A stretch of DNA of 64,000 nucleotides, from the NCBI GenBank assembly GCA_950022655.1, contig OX465582.1, forward strand, positions 96,920,704 to 96,984,703. The letters are read 5' to 3'. This document shows, piece after piece, positions 11,396 through 21,886 of the stretch. Below the pieces are notes generated by a model that worked only from the letters and a program-made list of their open reading frames with translations, searched no databases and had not been told where the DNA came from. Positions within the stretch are counted from its first letter, which is position 1. Each line of letters opens with the position of its first letter. This DNA is from Alentia gelatinosa (lineage: Eukaryota > Annelida > Polychaeta > Phyllodocida > Polynoidae). A program made the position numbers and the translations under genes.

Positions 11396-11965
11396 TCCGT
11401 ATTATTAATACCCGTGGGCAAATGTCTTACATTTACTGACCAGGTGTACAGATTCCGTTCGTCACTGAGTGATGAAGAATATTCATACGTCCCTCCGTAC
11501 CACGTGACCACTTATTCTGTTATATAGAGAGTTGTAGAAAGGCATTCCTGATTATTTCTAGGTATACAATAATAAAGAGACATAATTAGTGTGACTGAAT
11601 GGAATCTGTTCAGGGATATTTTGGCCAGAAACACTCACCTCTTTCTTCGAACTCGGTGAGTATTTCTGATCATAATATCCCTGAACAGATTCCATTCAGT
11701 CACACTAATTATGTCTCTATATATTATATACCCGTGTGCAACTGTATTACTTTTACTGACCGGGTGTACAGATTCCATTCGTCACTGAGTGATGAAGGAA
11801 TGTTCATACGTCCCTCCGTACCACGTGACCACTGTAAAATGGCGTTGTTAATGATTTACAGGTATATGATAACACGGGCATCCAAGTCCGTGATAATAAT
11901 AAGGAGACAAAATGAGTGTACCTAAATTCCATCTGTTCCTCGATAATTTGGTCGGGAAGTTTCAC
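11396..11965 (+). mobile_element. array of TATATACC foldback modules (A-B-A-half B)
   Basis: First A module 11401-11573 (ATTATTAATACCCG ... AGGTATACAATAAT), a B hairpin 11574-11721, a second A module 11722-11872 (TATTATATACCCG ... AGGTATATGATAA), then one hairpin arm to 11965. The B arms AGAGACATAATTAG / CTAATTATGTCTCT are nearly perfect over about 55 bases. The apex contains TTCTTCGAACTCGGTGAG. Both A modules carry GTACAGATTCC then TTCGTCACTGAGTGATGAA and CGTCCCTCCGTACCACGTGA. The two A modules are direct repeats on either side of the hairpin. Confidence 0.75.
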
Positions 11966-11973
11966 ACGGGGTC

Positions 11974-12424
11974 TCTTAGGCCGATAAGACAGCAACATCG
12001 ACCACAGATCACCACCGATCCCATCACCGATTATAATCAGGAAGAATAATGTCGATGTCTTATACCCTCAACGACGCTTGCCGATCACACCTCCCTGTCC
12101 TGGAGCCGAGCCGCGGTGAGTCAAGGGCCGCTGGTGTGGATTCATAGAAAATAATTGAAAGTTTGATCACTTCGGTCCAATATCGAGAAATTGTTTTCAG
12201 ATTTATCATCGCCTCTGTCTCCCCTACTCAGAATCGGGAACAGTCAGTGAAGTGCGTACAGGAACAAGATTAAGGTCGGACGTAGTCGGTCAACCCTAGT
12301 AATGCTTGACCCGATTATAATCGGGTCTGTGAAGTGCGTACAGCGACACGATTCTGACCACCCCGACGGATCCGCCGGGCAAAGGTGTGATCGGGAACAA
12401 TCTGCGTGTCGCTGTCTTAGGCTT
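11974..12424. mobile_element. TIR element with TAAGACAGC ends
   Basis: Left end CTTAGGCCGATAAGACAGCA and right end GTGTCGCTGTCTTAGGCTTT are inverted. Subterminal CGATC/CCGAT motifs repeat. A 13-base direct repeat GAAGTGCGTACAG occurs near 12250 and 12332. No second copy is in the window and no protein is encoded. Confidence 0.5.
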
Positions 12425-12900
12425 TATGGTAAGTTCACTCTGCGCTTTTAGGAACATAGGTACGTGCAGTTTGAGACAGGAGGTACCGGCTCGCAAATCC
12501 CCCCCCTTCCGCCTCATTCGAATAGTGTGAACTGGCCATTAGGCGTAGTTCTATTGTATTACAATTTCATGTTACATATCATCATAAGCCTCTAGGCAAC
12601 AATAAAAAAAGCGACCATGTTCCTCTCATTTGCATGTATCTGAAGTCAAATAATTAGATATCTCTTTATGTTCAAAGCTATGAAGTACATGAATGGTAAT
12701 GAAAACATGAGTCTTAAAACAATTTGACTCTATCTCCATTGCCGGTTCCACAGCTGAAAAGAGAACTATATTGACAGGAAATAAGTAAACAGTTGAACGA
12801 TCCCCATTCTAAGTGTCTCTTTTTATGCGGGGTGTGCCCCTACACGGGGTCTTCCGGTTTCATGGGTCTCAGCTTTCGTAGTACAATATGTTTGGCAACA
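12425..12900. other. no recognisable feature
   Basis: Unique sequence preceding the LINE fragment. It may include decayed upstream LINE sequence, but no motif is visible. Confidence 0.4.
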
Positions 12901-13134
12901 TATTCAACATTGATCGAACAACTGTTAGCTATCATTTTCAAGATGTCCAAGGATCCCTTGTTACTAGACGAAACAGATTTAAGAACTAGATCGGACGAGA
13001 AAATTAGATTTGTAGAAAGAACCGGAAAAAGTAGCTCTTACGAGAAAAGCCCCTTTCATCGAGGGAACGAACTCCCATCGCATGTACAGAAAGCGACTAA
13101 CAAGGAAGCCTTTAAAGATGAATTACGATTATAG
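12901..13134 (+). pseudogene. non-LTR retrotransposon ORF2 C-terminus (fragment)
   Basis: The frame reads ...EQLLAIIFKMSKDPLLLDE, then TDLRTRSDEKIRF, then SSYEKSPFHRGNELPSHVQ and KATNKEAFKDELRL, then a stop. The order matches what I know of the tail of LINE reverse-transcriptase polyproteins: a 'MYKLSKDP'-like stretch, an 'RTR...KI.F' stretch, 'SP..RG..LWN.LP..VQ.A' and a final 'FK'. The usual Trp-Asn before Leu-Pro is absent, which suggests a small deletion. No RT core motifs lie upstream, so it is a 5'-truncated copy. The clade is uncertain. Confidence 0.55.
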
Positions 13135-13300
13135 AGAAAAGCACAAAAGTCTAACCAGTAAACATAGCAGAGCATTATACTAATATACCCCAACATTGTT
13201 TCATTTAATATCTGGAATGTTATTTCACAAAACTCCAGTGAATTGAATTAAAGTTGATAGATGTTTTATTATAAACTTGAATCGGTATACAGATTAGTTT

Positions 13301-13368
13301 GTAGTATTGACACAACGTTTCAGCCAGTGGCGGCCTTCATCAGGTGTATTTAGATATTATAATACTAC
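13301..13368 (-). ncRNA. hammerhead-like ribozyme motif of a Penelope-type element
   Basis: The minus strand reads CTGATGA (13337-13343), a short GGCC...GGCT stem, GAAA (13318-13321), then ACGTTGTGTC with a GTC triplet at 13309-13311. This is the linear order of a type I hammerhead core with a 2-bp stem III, as described for Penelope-like elements. Nucleotides directly next to the core do not pair as stem I, but an 8-bp perfect pair GTAGTATT/AATACTAC (13361-13368 with 13301-13308) encloses the motif. It may be decayed. No Penelope ORF is visible nearby. Confidence 0.4.
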
Positions 13369-13445
13369 TCTTTAGTGGTAAAATTGAGCACCATTACTGA
13401 GGTAGTAAAATTGAGCATTTTTTATGAAGTGGGAAAATTGAGTAC
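13369..13445. repeat. short tandem repeat GTRGTAAAATTGAGCA
   Basis: Three spaced copies of GGTAAAATTGAGCA-like sequence, about 30 bp apart. Confidence 0.6.
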
Positions 13446-14376
13446 TTGGATTTTTTGATATTATGATTTCTCTGGTACTGTTTTGGTTCTGGATACAGTC
13501 TTGCGGTCTTCTTCTTCTTGTAATTTATAGTATGCATATAATTTTGAACGCTTAAAAGGTATAATTAATTATATACATCAAGATTGTAACAGTTTAACTG
13601 GTTAATTTTCTTAGAACATTTTTAAGGGTACATCAAGTTTAATTATGAAATTTTCTAGACGGTCATGTCTATATTAATGAGACCTAGTAATTGTCTTAGT
13701 TGATGTCAATTTTTTTTTGTTTGTTTACATGTAAAGGTGTTGAATGCTTAAATCATGCCTTGTTTTCTCATTTCTCTATGCATGGCCCATCCTACGGGTT
13801 GATTGATTTTTTTCACGATGTGATATAGGTCCACCAATACAGCAGCGGACGGTATGAGTTTGCGTTTGAGACGTTGTCGGGCATCAATAATTGGTGAATT
13901 CTTATGTTCTTTTGAATCAGTCTGGTCGTTACCTACAGTTATCGTAATTTTTTTCGGTGAGAATTTATTTTCTTTTTGTGAGGTTAATTTACTTCACCTT
14001 TGTGTTGATGACTAGAAGATGTATAATCTCGATGTAACACATCTTATTCACTGGAAGAACTGTAACACCAAACAGAAGTGAAATAAAAATCTAAATTAAA
14101 CCAAAAATTGTTTCTTCAGCAAAGATCTACCTCCCACCCACCACCAATCTACACCTAATGATAAATGCAACTGCAACAAAAAGCCATTATTATTTGTCAT
14201 TTCGAGGAAGAAATTCGCCGGGGAACATCCATAAGATATGCTGTTGACTGATCAGTTATATTAGGGGAACTATCTGATTGATGCACCCCTCTGTGAAGAT
14301 GTCTAAATCAATTCAATTCAGCCTTAGACACGAAGATGAATGCAGTATTTCATTGGGGCAGAGTGTAATATGTTCA
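13446..14376. other. AT-rich gene-free stretch
   Basis: No exon or repeat recognised. Long T-rich runs on the plus strand. Confidence 0.5.
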
Positions 14377-14657
14377 TTTATCCTACCCCTAATATAAAAT
14401 CCCATAGGCTTAACATTGAGTTGCCACATGCCACGCTGACTGGCATACAGAATTTTATATGCCACTATCACGTGATTTTCCAAAATTGAGGAGACAGGGT
14501 AGGATAAAATCAAAACCTGATTCGTTTTAATCGTGGCCACTGCGTGCCACTCCTGGAGTTTTGGCTTCGGACTTAACTCGGCTTCGCCTCGTTAAATCAC
14601 TATGCCAAACTCCAGTCGTGACATACAGTGGTCAAGATTAAAACACATCCAGTTTTA
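14377..14657 (+). mobile_element. bipartite foldback element, TATCCTACCCC subfamily
   Basis: Module A (14377-14507) is bounded by TTTATCCTACCCCTAA and GGGTAGGATAAA and contains CTTAACATTGAG. Module B (14510-14657) has arms AACCTGATTCGTTTTAATCG ... GATTAAAACACATCCAGTT. The apex ACTCGGCTTCGCCTCGT at 14576-14592 is the clearest example in the window. The arms do not match those of the other copies. Confidence 0.75.
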
Positions 14658-15360
14658 CGATAGAATGAAAAAAACCTACAGTATCAAACTCAATATCTGT
14701 CTTACAGGATGCATCAAAACTCTCCCTCCCCCCCAAAAAAACAAAAAAAAAACACATAAAAAAACCAGATGTCTTCGAGAAAGACCACTACTTCATTCCC
14801 AACCCAAGTGGGATTGTCCTGTAGGCTGATAGAGTCTATGCAGAACTGCTTGAAATCTTGTCCTTGCGCAATATTCTTTGAGACTGGAGTCATCTTTACC
14901 ATCTCCAATAAATATTCCCAAAACCGAAATGCAATTCTGTAGCATTTTTTCATGTCTAAAAGGAAAGCCGTGTCTATAATATTATAGTGATGTGGGAATA
15001 ATGGGGAAAAGACGCTATGGGATAAATGGTTGATTGCTTTTGAAAAAAAATCCCATAAAGGCTCAAAAGAGCGTTAGTCATTGGGTTTACGTAATACCCT
15101 GGCTGTCATCTGACTATGATACCCAAAGAAGTAACACTAGAAAGGAAAACTTCCCTTATTTACCCTTCCGTGAACAATCAGAAACTAGAAACCCCAGGGG
15201 TGGGGTGGGCTGGAGCCTGGGTGGAGAAGGAGTGCAAAAAAAAACCCAGAGAGAGACGAAAAAGAGCAGGTCCAGAAAAGCGTCCAGGGACAAGGAGGAG
15301 GTGGTGGAGTTATCGAGCTTATGACGACATCTCTAACCGCCATTGTGCTTCTTTCTCCAG
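14658..15360. other. gene-free stretch
   Basis: Contains A-rich runs at 14735-14765 and 15235-15245. The overlapping frames at 15034-15454 are low-complexity (Arg/Lys-rich) and unrecognised. Confidence 0.4.
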
Positions 15361-15392
15361 GGCCTTGTCTCCATTCATGCGTGACAGGAGGG
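15361..15392 (+). CDS. candidate 32-nt micro-exon
   Basis: A strong acceptor (GTGCTTCTTTCTCCAG) lies immediately before, and a strong donor (GTAAGTAT) immediately after, a 32-nt segment that is open in two frames. No partner exons were identified. Chance pairing of splice sites is a real alternative. Confidence 0.25.
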
Positions 15393-16120
15393 GTAAGTAT
15401 CGTGCTAAGGGGTGGGGCTCGGGAGGACATCACGGAAACCCTCCCTGGACGTAGGTAGGGTAGACTTGCACAAGTCTTTGATTATGGACATTCATGATTA
15501 AATAAAATCACAATAAAGTATGTTGCAGTGTGACTGGTCCAGGAATCAAAGACTTGTCTATTATGAACGAAACCTTCTGTAGATTGCAACCCCAACCGCT
15601 CCCTGCAACCCTACACCTTCTCCTAGCCCTCCTCCCCCTCCCCTTCCCCTCCTCCAGTTCTCTGGGTGCTATGTTATCAGAGCAATAAATCCCGCCTGTG
15701 GACGACCTTTGGATTGTGTTAACAATTAAGAGTCCTGTATTCCCAAATAATCTATGCGTTAAATATAGAGTCAAATAAATGCAAACATACAGGGACAGAG
15801 ACAAACAGAATGAGAGAGTTAGATGTACATATCTATAGAGAGACAGACAGAGACAGATAGTCAGACAGACATATAGAGAGACAAATAAAGAGAAGAAGAG
15901 AAGAGGAGGGGTGGGCTAGGTGGAGGGATACAGGGACTTTGGCCAGTCTATAGGTAGGGGTAAATATGGTGGTGAGAGTGGGGTATGTGGGTAGGGGGTA
16001 GCTGAGACAGTTAACGCCCACTTAGCACAAAACGACACGCAATGCGCAGTCTTAATAAAGGGGGCCTCACACCACCACACCCCGCCTGCAACCCGAACCT
16101 CTTTGATACACCCTCTCAGG
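15393..16120. other. spacer with short inverted repeat and GA-rich decay
   Basis: A 13-14-bp inverted repeat CAAGTCTTTGATTA / AATCAAAGACTTG lies at 15471-15484 and 15544-15556. Positions 15790-15910 are degenerate GA/GACA sequence. No gene recognised. Confidence 0.4.
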
Positions 16121-16330
16121 GGAGGTTACTCTCTAGTGGCGCCGCTCACCACTCAACCGTGACGATCGTGACGTCACCGGAACAAGGCGTGGCTCCTTTT
16201 CTTATTTGAGATCCCAGTCACGGGAGTTGACATGAGACGGAGGGTGTGGGTCGGGGGGTAAGATGTCGGAGGTGCCTCTCTATGGAGGATCCAGGGAGTA
16301 CATGTATGTCGCCTACAATGCTCGTGGTTA
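16121..16330. promoter_or_regulatory. CRE-containing promoter-like patch
   Basis: A perfect palindromic CRE, GTGACGTCAC, lies at 16168-16177 within CpG-containing sequence. No linked exon was identified, so direction is unknown. Confidence 0.3.
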
Positions 16331-17099
16331 CTCTTTGCATTGTATTTATAGAGGATGGCACAAAAGGCTGATGTTTGTGCATGGGGAAAAAAACGAAAAA
16401 CACAGGACTGACAAAGGCCATTCGGACAAGCACTGACGTAGCAAAGATGAATAGTACAAAGAAGTGATTATGCTTCTATGCGTAGAGTCTATAGAATACA
16501 TTAGTTTTTTTATTCATCTAGACTACATTATTGTCACCTGCACCTAATATAATGATATTTGCGTGATAAAACCTCACTGTTACATTAAACCTGGGTATAT
16601 TACCTTCATATCAACATTTATTTCTGAATACTTGTGTAGCAGTAGCTGGTTCAGTATCTAAACTAACCTTTGGTTGATCGTATGATTCTCCTGCGATTGC
16701 TTTATGCTACCCTACAAGGAGTTACACTCGTATGTCGGTTCGTTTTTCAGAGTAAACTGGTTGGCTGGATAACCCCTAATCACACAAAACCAAAACACGA
16801 CAATTTAATAAAGGCAAATTTCATCAAATAGCAATAACAATTCTATGGAAGAGCCGAAGCTGCTGCTCTGAGAACAGTTACAATAAGTACCTTCCCAACG
16901 AAGTGCTAAGTAGCACCAGAGGAAGATGGAAACTGTTAACTGAAGTTAATGATCCAAGCTCACCCACCAACAGGTTACAGTACACTTCACCAAAATGAAG
17001 CCCCAAGGGTTCCATTTCAGAGAGAGAGAGAGAGAGAGAGAAAACTCAGCAACTGACGTGTCTCTCTGCTGTGGACTCGGCTTTTTATATATCTCAGTT
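16331..17099. other. gene-free stretch
   Basis: Nothing recognised apart from a short (AG)n run at 17021-17042. Confidence 0.5.
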
Positions 17100-17617
17100 A
17101 TTTATTACCCACCTATTAAGGAGTCTCCATAGGAAATGTATAAGGTACCTGGAATTAGCTACCCAGAGATTCTGGCATGTCAGAATCTCCTGCAGGAGAT
17201 TCCGTAAATATAGTCCTGTCCATGATGAGGTTGAATCATCATGTACACATGTACTTCGAAATAAGTTTCTTGAATGTTCATTCAATGATGATTATTTATA
17301 ATCAATCGTAATAATCTCATTTACCATCAGAAATCACTGTCATAACAGACTTTGCATGCTAAAGTCACAGGTTGATGTCGAACTATATTATTGGTGTAAG
17401 TCTACAACGAATTACTGCCACACTTGACAGTACTTAGGTGTCTGAACTAAAAGTTCTTGATTGCAAATGACTTGTTATTAATCTTGTAGGTGGGTAATAA
17501 ATACAATAACGACTGGCAGTTGACGACATAATATCCTTGCTAATCGGATATCACTACGCGTCAACTACTCAGAGATTACGGCCACTCGTACACAAAACCA
17601 GTCATTATTGTGTATGT
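17100..17617. mobile_element. bipartite foldback element, TATTAYCCACC subfamily
   Basis: Module A (17100-17503) is bounded by ATTTATTACCCACCTATTAA and AGGTGGGTAATAAATA. Module B (17504-17617) runs from CAATAACGACTGG to CCAGTCATTATTG. Its centre AATATCCTTGCTAATCGGATAT is followed by ACTACGCGTCAACTACTC and ACGGCC, shared with the copies at 19021 and 55337. The 63-codon frames inside are spurious. Confidence 0.65.
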
Positions 17618-18621
17618 AATCCGGTAGGACGTGTGGCACTTCATGCACACGCTCACCCAAATCCCCACACAGCAGAGACTGATACTCCGAGTACTCTAGT
17701 GTAGAAGGAACACACCACCACTTGACCATGCTGACCCCTACACATGTATTTGTAACGAGGCCTTTAAACAGCCAGTACATATTTTTAAAAGGTTCGTTTC
17801 ATCGATGATAAAATCTAGTAGCATTTCCCGGGTCCTCGTAGTGTATGTAATTAGACCATGTGCTTTTCTCTGCGCATTTATTCATGCTAATGACAAAGGG
17901 AAGTCTCTGACAGAAAACAATTCATTTTTAGATTGCCAGGTCTTCAAATGTGCCTTTTCCTTTGTAAGTATTTGGATGGTGAAACGACCAAATTACAAAA
18001 CTACAATTAGAAAAATTAAAAGCTATTTTATGTCTTATTTGGTCATGTCCTTTATAACAATAGAACTAAACGATGATGATGTTATAGTTCACTTTAAAAT
18101 AATTGTAGTAGTTCAGGTGTTGTTCCATATGATTATTCATGATCACAAGGGTGTCCGTAACAAACTATTCACTGATCAGTCGAATGGAACAGATATCACA
18201 AGATGCAAGTACAAAAGTGAACAATGAAAAATGCTGTCAATTAAATGCAAACAATATAGAGGGAGGGCAGTGCAAAGTAGAAACAAAACAAATAATTACA
18301 CATCAACCTTACCTCAATCTATTAGAATTATATTGTTGTAATGAATCAAGAAGGTAATAATTACCACAACGCTATCTTTGTACGATATCTTCAACATTTC
18401 TATATCCTTCACAATTATGCGAATTTCAATCATACCAAGGTGACTGTCGAAATTCAAAGGTCCTATTTGATTCATTATACTCCAGTTTGACTTCAAATAC
18501 CTAATTATGCAGTTCTTTGTAATTGACATTTCATTGGCTACGTACATAATTACAGAGGGGTAATTACGGAAAGAGACTGATAGTAGAGGTAGCGCAGGTC
18601 ATGTCATTGGGGATTGAGTGT
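17618..18621. other. AT-rich stretch without recognised genes
   Basis: A 140-codon plus frame (17805-18227) is AT-rich, hydrophobic by composition and unrecognised. I treat it as chance. The region downstream of 18622 on the minus strand would be the 3' UTR of the exon described next. Confidence 0.35.
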
Positions 18622-18791
18622 TTAATAGTGAGATGTAACTTTGGCACCTGTCCGGGTGGCCAGTCTGCGTGGGGTACAGAGGCACACCTGCAATAAGTCA
18701 CAGTCATCAGGGTGCTCTACCTGGGCGACCACCTCCACCTGTCTGAACATGATGACGTCATCGCTGTGGAATGACACTGACGCTGGGGTCT
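18622..18791 (-). CDS. terminal coding exon of an unknown gene
   Basis: On the minus strand a polypyrimidine tract (CCCCCTCCCCTCCCTC) and acceptor ACATAG precede AG-ACC-CCA..., phase 2. The frame stays open for 55 codons to TAA: TPASVSFHSDDVIMFRQVEV, VAQVEHPDDCDLLQVCLCTP, RRLATRTGAKVTSHY. Codon use is balanced and GC-rich against an AT-rich background, which supports real coding. Cysteines are at residues 30, 36 and 38. I do not recognise the family. Upstream exons would lie above 18800 and were not found. Internal CAG|GT sites mean the exon could end earlier. Confidence 0.45.
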
Positions 18792-19020
18792 CTATGTGAG
18801 GGAGGGGAGGGGGTGCAATGTTAAAAAAGGCACATCCCTTCCTCTTTCACCACTGCATATTTTTTGTATCCTGTTATGTATTCTTATAACATATAAAGTA
18901 AATGCATGTAATTGTCAAGTAAAAAGAAAATTATACCTGTATATTCAGCAATAGAATATCCATACTGATTGGTCTCTTCATCATTGGGACCACCCAATGT
19001 ATCTGTTGGTGCAATATACA
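18792..19020 (-). other. probable intron start upstream of the 18622-18791 exon
   Basis: Contains the purine-rich plus-strand complement of the polypyrimidine tract (18795-18812). No further exon seen. Confidence 0.3.
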
Positions 19021-19352
19021 TATTTATTATCCACCTAATACAAATTGTCCATAGAAAACACATAGGGAGTCTGTATGGACATACGCGGCGCATACGGATA
19101 TGTTGTATGCTCCGGGTGGCGCATACGGAAAAATAGTGCGTATGGGAAAATAGTGCATAACTAAAACAAACTGATTTCGACATGCCACTTATCAAAGAAA
19201 GGTGGATAATAAATACAATATAGACTGGTTTCAGATAAAAGCGGTTGTATGTTCCTCGGAAATGACTCTCTGCAATATCCTCGCATACGCTCGGATATTA
19301 CTACGCATCAACTCCTCCGAGCATACGGCCGCTTGTATCTGAAACCAGTCAA
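19021..19352. mobile_element. bipartite foldback element, TATTAYCCACC subfamily
   Basis: Module A (19021-19214) is bounded by TATTTATTATCCACCTAATA and AAGGTGGATAATAAATA. It holds repeated GCGCATACGGA motifs. Module B (19215-19352) has arms GACTGGTTTCAGATA / TATCTGAAACCAGTC and the centre ATATCCTCGCATACGCTCGGATAT. A solo end of the same type occurs near 39353-39389. Confidence 0.7.
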
Positions 19353-20826
19353 TATTGTGTATTTATATGATATTGATATCGGCAGTTGTTTTCCACAATG
19401 ATTCCAACTAAATACAAAGACATATGTCTGAGCTATTCCTCAAATCTTTGAGGAACCCCCAACCACCAGTTACCGAACTCGTTATTAGTTGCAAATCATT
19501 TCACTCAAAGATTGTCATGTCGCAATATAATATCCCATTAATGACATCGGGTCATGATGACAAACTCGAAGACACATATTCATATTGATATGGGAATATT
19601 TTAACATTGAACATTAAATGGCGAGATATAAGAAACGTATGAAACAATTATGAGCTCAAATTGCTATAGGCAACATCTAGTAATATAGTAGGGTGGGTGG
19701 ATGGAAAGTATTTTCATAAGTCCAATGACGTTTTAGAAATCACTCTGGAGTATACACTTTTGTTATACGCTATTAGAATTTTATACAAGTCTAGGAGAAT
19801 TCTATTGAAGTCCAGAATCCAACAATTGAACGTTGAGCGTGTGTTGAAGTTTACAGTAATTATGTAGTCGGGTAGCAGAAGGTTAACAAAATATAGATGG
19901 AAGAATGTTTCAATGGAGGCCGAGGTAACCCTGTGATACAAGTATCTAGAACCAGAGTAAACTTTTAGATATCGTGAAGTATAAACTATGGATACACACT
20001 ACAAGACAATATTAGCTAATTGATTGCAAAGTCTAACTTCCTGGTCTATCTTATCAAAATACACAACAATAGAAAACGTTAACATGTTTGAGGGGTTTCG
20101 AGATTACCGCACTCCTCAAGTACGACTAAAGATCTGTCAGGAGAATGATTCACTCGTCCAGTATATATTCTGATTCTGATAGTAAGAAGATCAATTCGCA
20201 GAGTGCCAGAGCTACGTCAGTGTGCTCTGGTGACCAGAGTCGGGGAGTCAAGGTGTGAAGGTGCTGTATGCCCAAGTACATGACAAGAAGGGGAGGGAGT
20301 CCTCAATAGGCCTTTTTCCACTGGCCGGCGATGCGCCTTATCTGCTTGGTTACGCAATGCGTGCTGCCAAACAAACACATGGAAACGTATTCTTTAGCAT
20401 TGGATCACTGAGTGTATGAGAGTAATAAGTTTATATAATACCCATGCACGTTATTTCCATAGAAATAAAAGCGATTGCATAATATTCTATGGTCTTCCAG
20501 CTCCAATTTGATGTATCATACATGCATATCACCTCAATGATACTAATCTGTCAAAAACAACACTCCTGCAATCACACCCATCGTTCACACTCTAGCTGTG
20601 AATGTTGTATATCTCTATATGAATACTGTCGGACTCGCGGTGTTTGTCCGAGCGGCCGCGTAACTAGACAATGTACCGTTTGGTGGCGCTAAACGGCAAC
20701 ACCTGTAATACCTGAGACCAAGAGGTTCATAAGACGGTGGTAACAATGATCACGTGAGGGGTAGCCGACGGGGCGGTGATCTTCTACAAGTAGAGGCAGA
20801 TGTGGATGAACGGATTTATCGCAGCA
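19353..20826. other. gene-free stretch
   Basis: No gene recognised. A fragment of the CATTGG-type MITE (GGCCTTTTTCCACTGGCCGG) starts near 20309. Confidence 0.45.
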
Positions 20827-21266
20827 TTAGAGGGTGCGTCCACCAACCACGACAAGGCTGCGGCAACGGCTTTCCGACAAGGTCCACGACAGCTCTACGA
20901 TAGGAAGCCTTGTCGTAGCCTTGTGTGGTTGGTGGACCACAGGTCCCGACAAGAGGCTACAACAAGGCCACGACAGGCTGCGACATGAACCTTGTCGGGG
21001 GCCTGTCGGGGGCCTTCCGACAAGGTTACGACAAAATCGAACATGTTCGATTTTGGAGGCGTGTCGTGTCGTGTCGTGGCGTGTCGGGAGGTTGTCGCAG
21101 AGATCTAGGATAGAATATTTAGGTGGAGCGTGCACTTCCCGACAGGCTGCGACAAGGGGTCATGACAGCTCCCATCCTCACGACAAGGCTGCGACAAGGA
21201 GCCGATAAGAACTTTCTTGTCGGCGTGTGTCGCAGCCTTGTCGTGGTTGGTGGACGCACCCTCTTA
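20827..21266. mobile_element. PIF/Harbinger-type MITE, CGACAAGGC family (complete)
   Basis: Element 20830-21263 has TIRs starting GAGGGTGCGTCCACCAACCA and is flanked by TTA on both sides (20827-20829, 21264-21266), a 3-bp TWA duplication typical of PIF/Harbinger. The subterminal motif ACGACAAGGC recurs many times in both orientations. A near-central perfect palindrome AAATCGAACATGTTCGATTT lies near 21037-21056. A GTGTC pentamer run occurs at 21060-21090. Open frames across it are artefacts of these repeats. Confidence 0.75.
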
Positions 21267-21303
21267 GACTGGGTATTCCGACACGATTTCCGACACTCCA
21301 TTA

Positions 21304-21545
21304 AAGCGGGCGTCCACCAACCACGACAAGGCTACGACAATGGCTTTCCGACAATGTCCACGACAGCTCTACGATTGGAAGGCTTGTCGTAGCCTTGTCG
21401 TGGTTGGTGGACCCCAGTTCCCGACAAGAGTCTACGACAAGGCCACGACAGGCTGTGACTGGAAGCTTGTCGGTGGGCTTCCGACAAGGTTACGACAAAA
21501 TCGAACATACGGAGTGTCATGGCGTGTCGGGAGCGACATATATCC
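21304..21545. mobile_element. PIF/Harbinger-type MITE, CGACAAGGC family (truncated)
   Basis: Begins GCGGGCGTCCACCAACCACG with a hairpin to 21412, then follows the complete copy up to ATCGAACATA, where the second half of the palindrome is lost. Confidence 0.6.
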
Positions 21546-21598
21546 CGACATATACACACCGACACCTATATTATAATATAAGTACATGTATGTGTATG

Positions 21599-21886
21599 TT
21601 AGGCCCGGCGTCCACCTACTACGATATGGCTCCGATATGGTCTACGATGCACCTCCCGATACAAAATCAAAATTGCGTTGGAAGGCCACCTAATATCGGG
21701 GCAGTTGACCACGTTTCTGCGATTAGACACCTATAAAAAGCCCATACAATGCGTGGTGGATTGGCATGTCTAGACAGATGTCTACGATTTTGCACCTTCC
21801 CGATATGGCACCGATTTTGACATTTTGTATCGGTGCCATATCGGGAGGTCTACGATTCTATTGTAGTAGGTGGACGCCGGGCCTAA
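21599..21886. mobile_element. PIF/Harbinger-type MITE, CGATATGGC family, copy 1
   Basis: Element 21602-21883 has TIRs GGCCCGGCGTCCACCTACTA and inverse. The flanks are TTA and TAA. Subterminal CCGATATGG / CGATATCGG-type motifs recur. Other copies at 24913, 34413, 47527, 48874 and 60548 show identical TWA duplications in three cases, which supports PIF/Harbinger. Confidence 0.75.

Noticed and set aside
11111..11527. 138-codon plus-strand frame
   Set aside because: The second half is module A of a foldback element and the first half is unrecognised.
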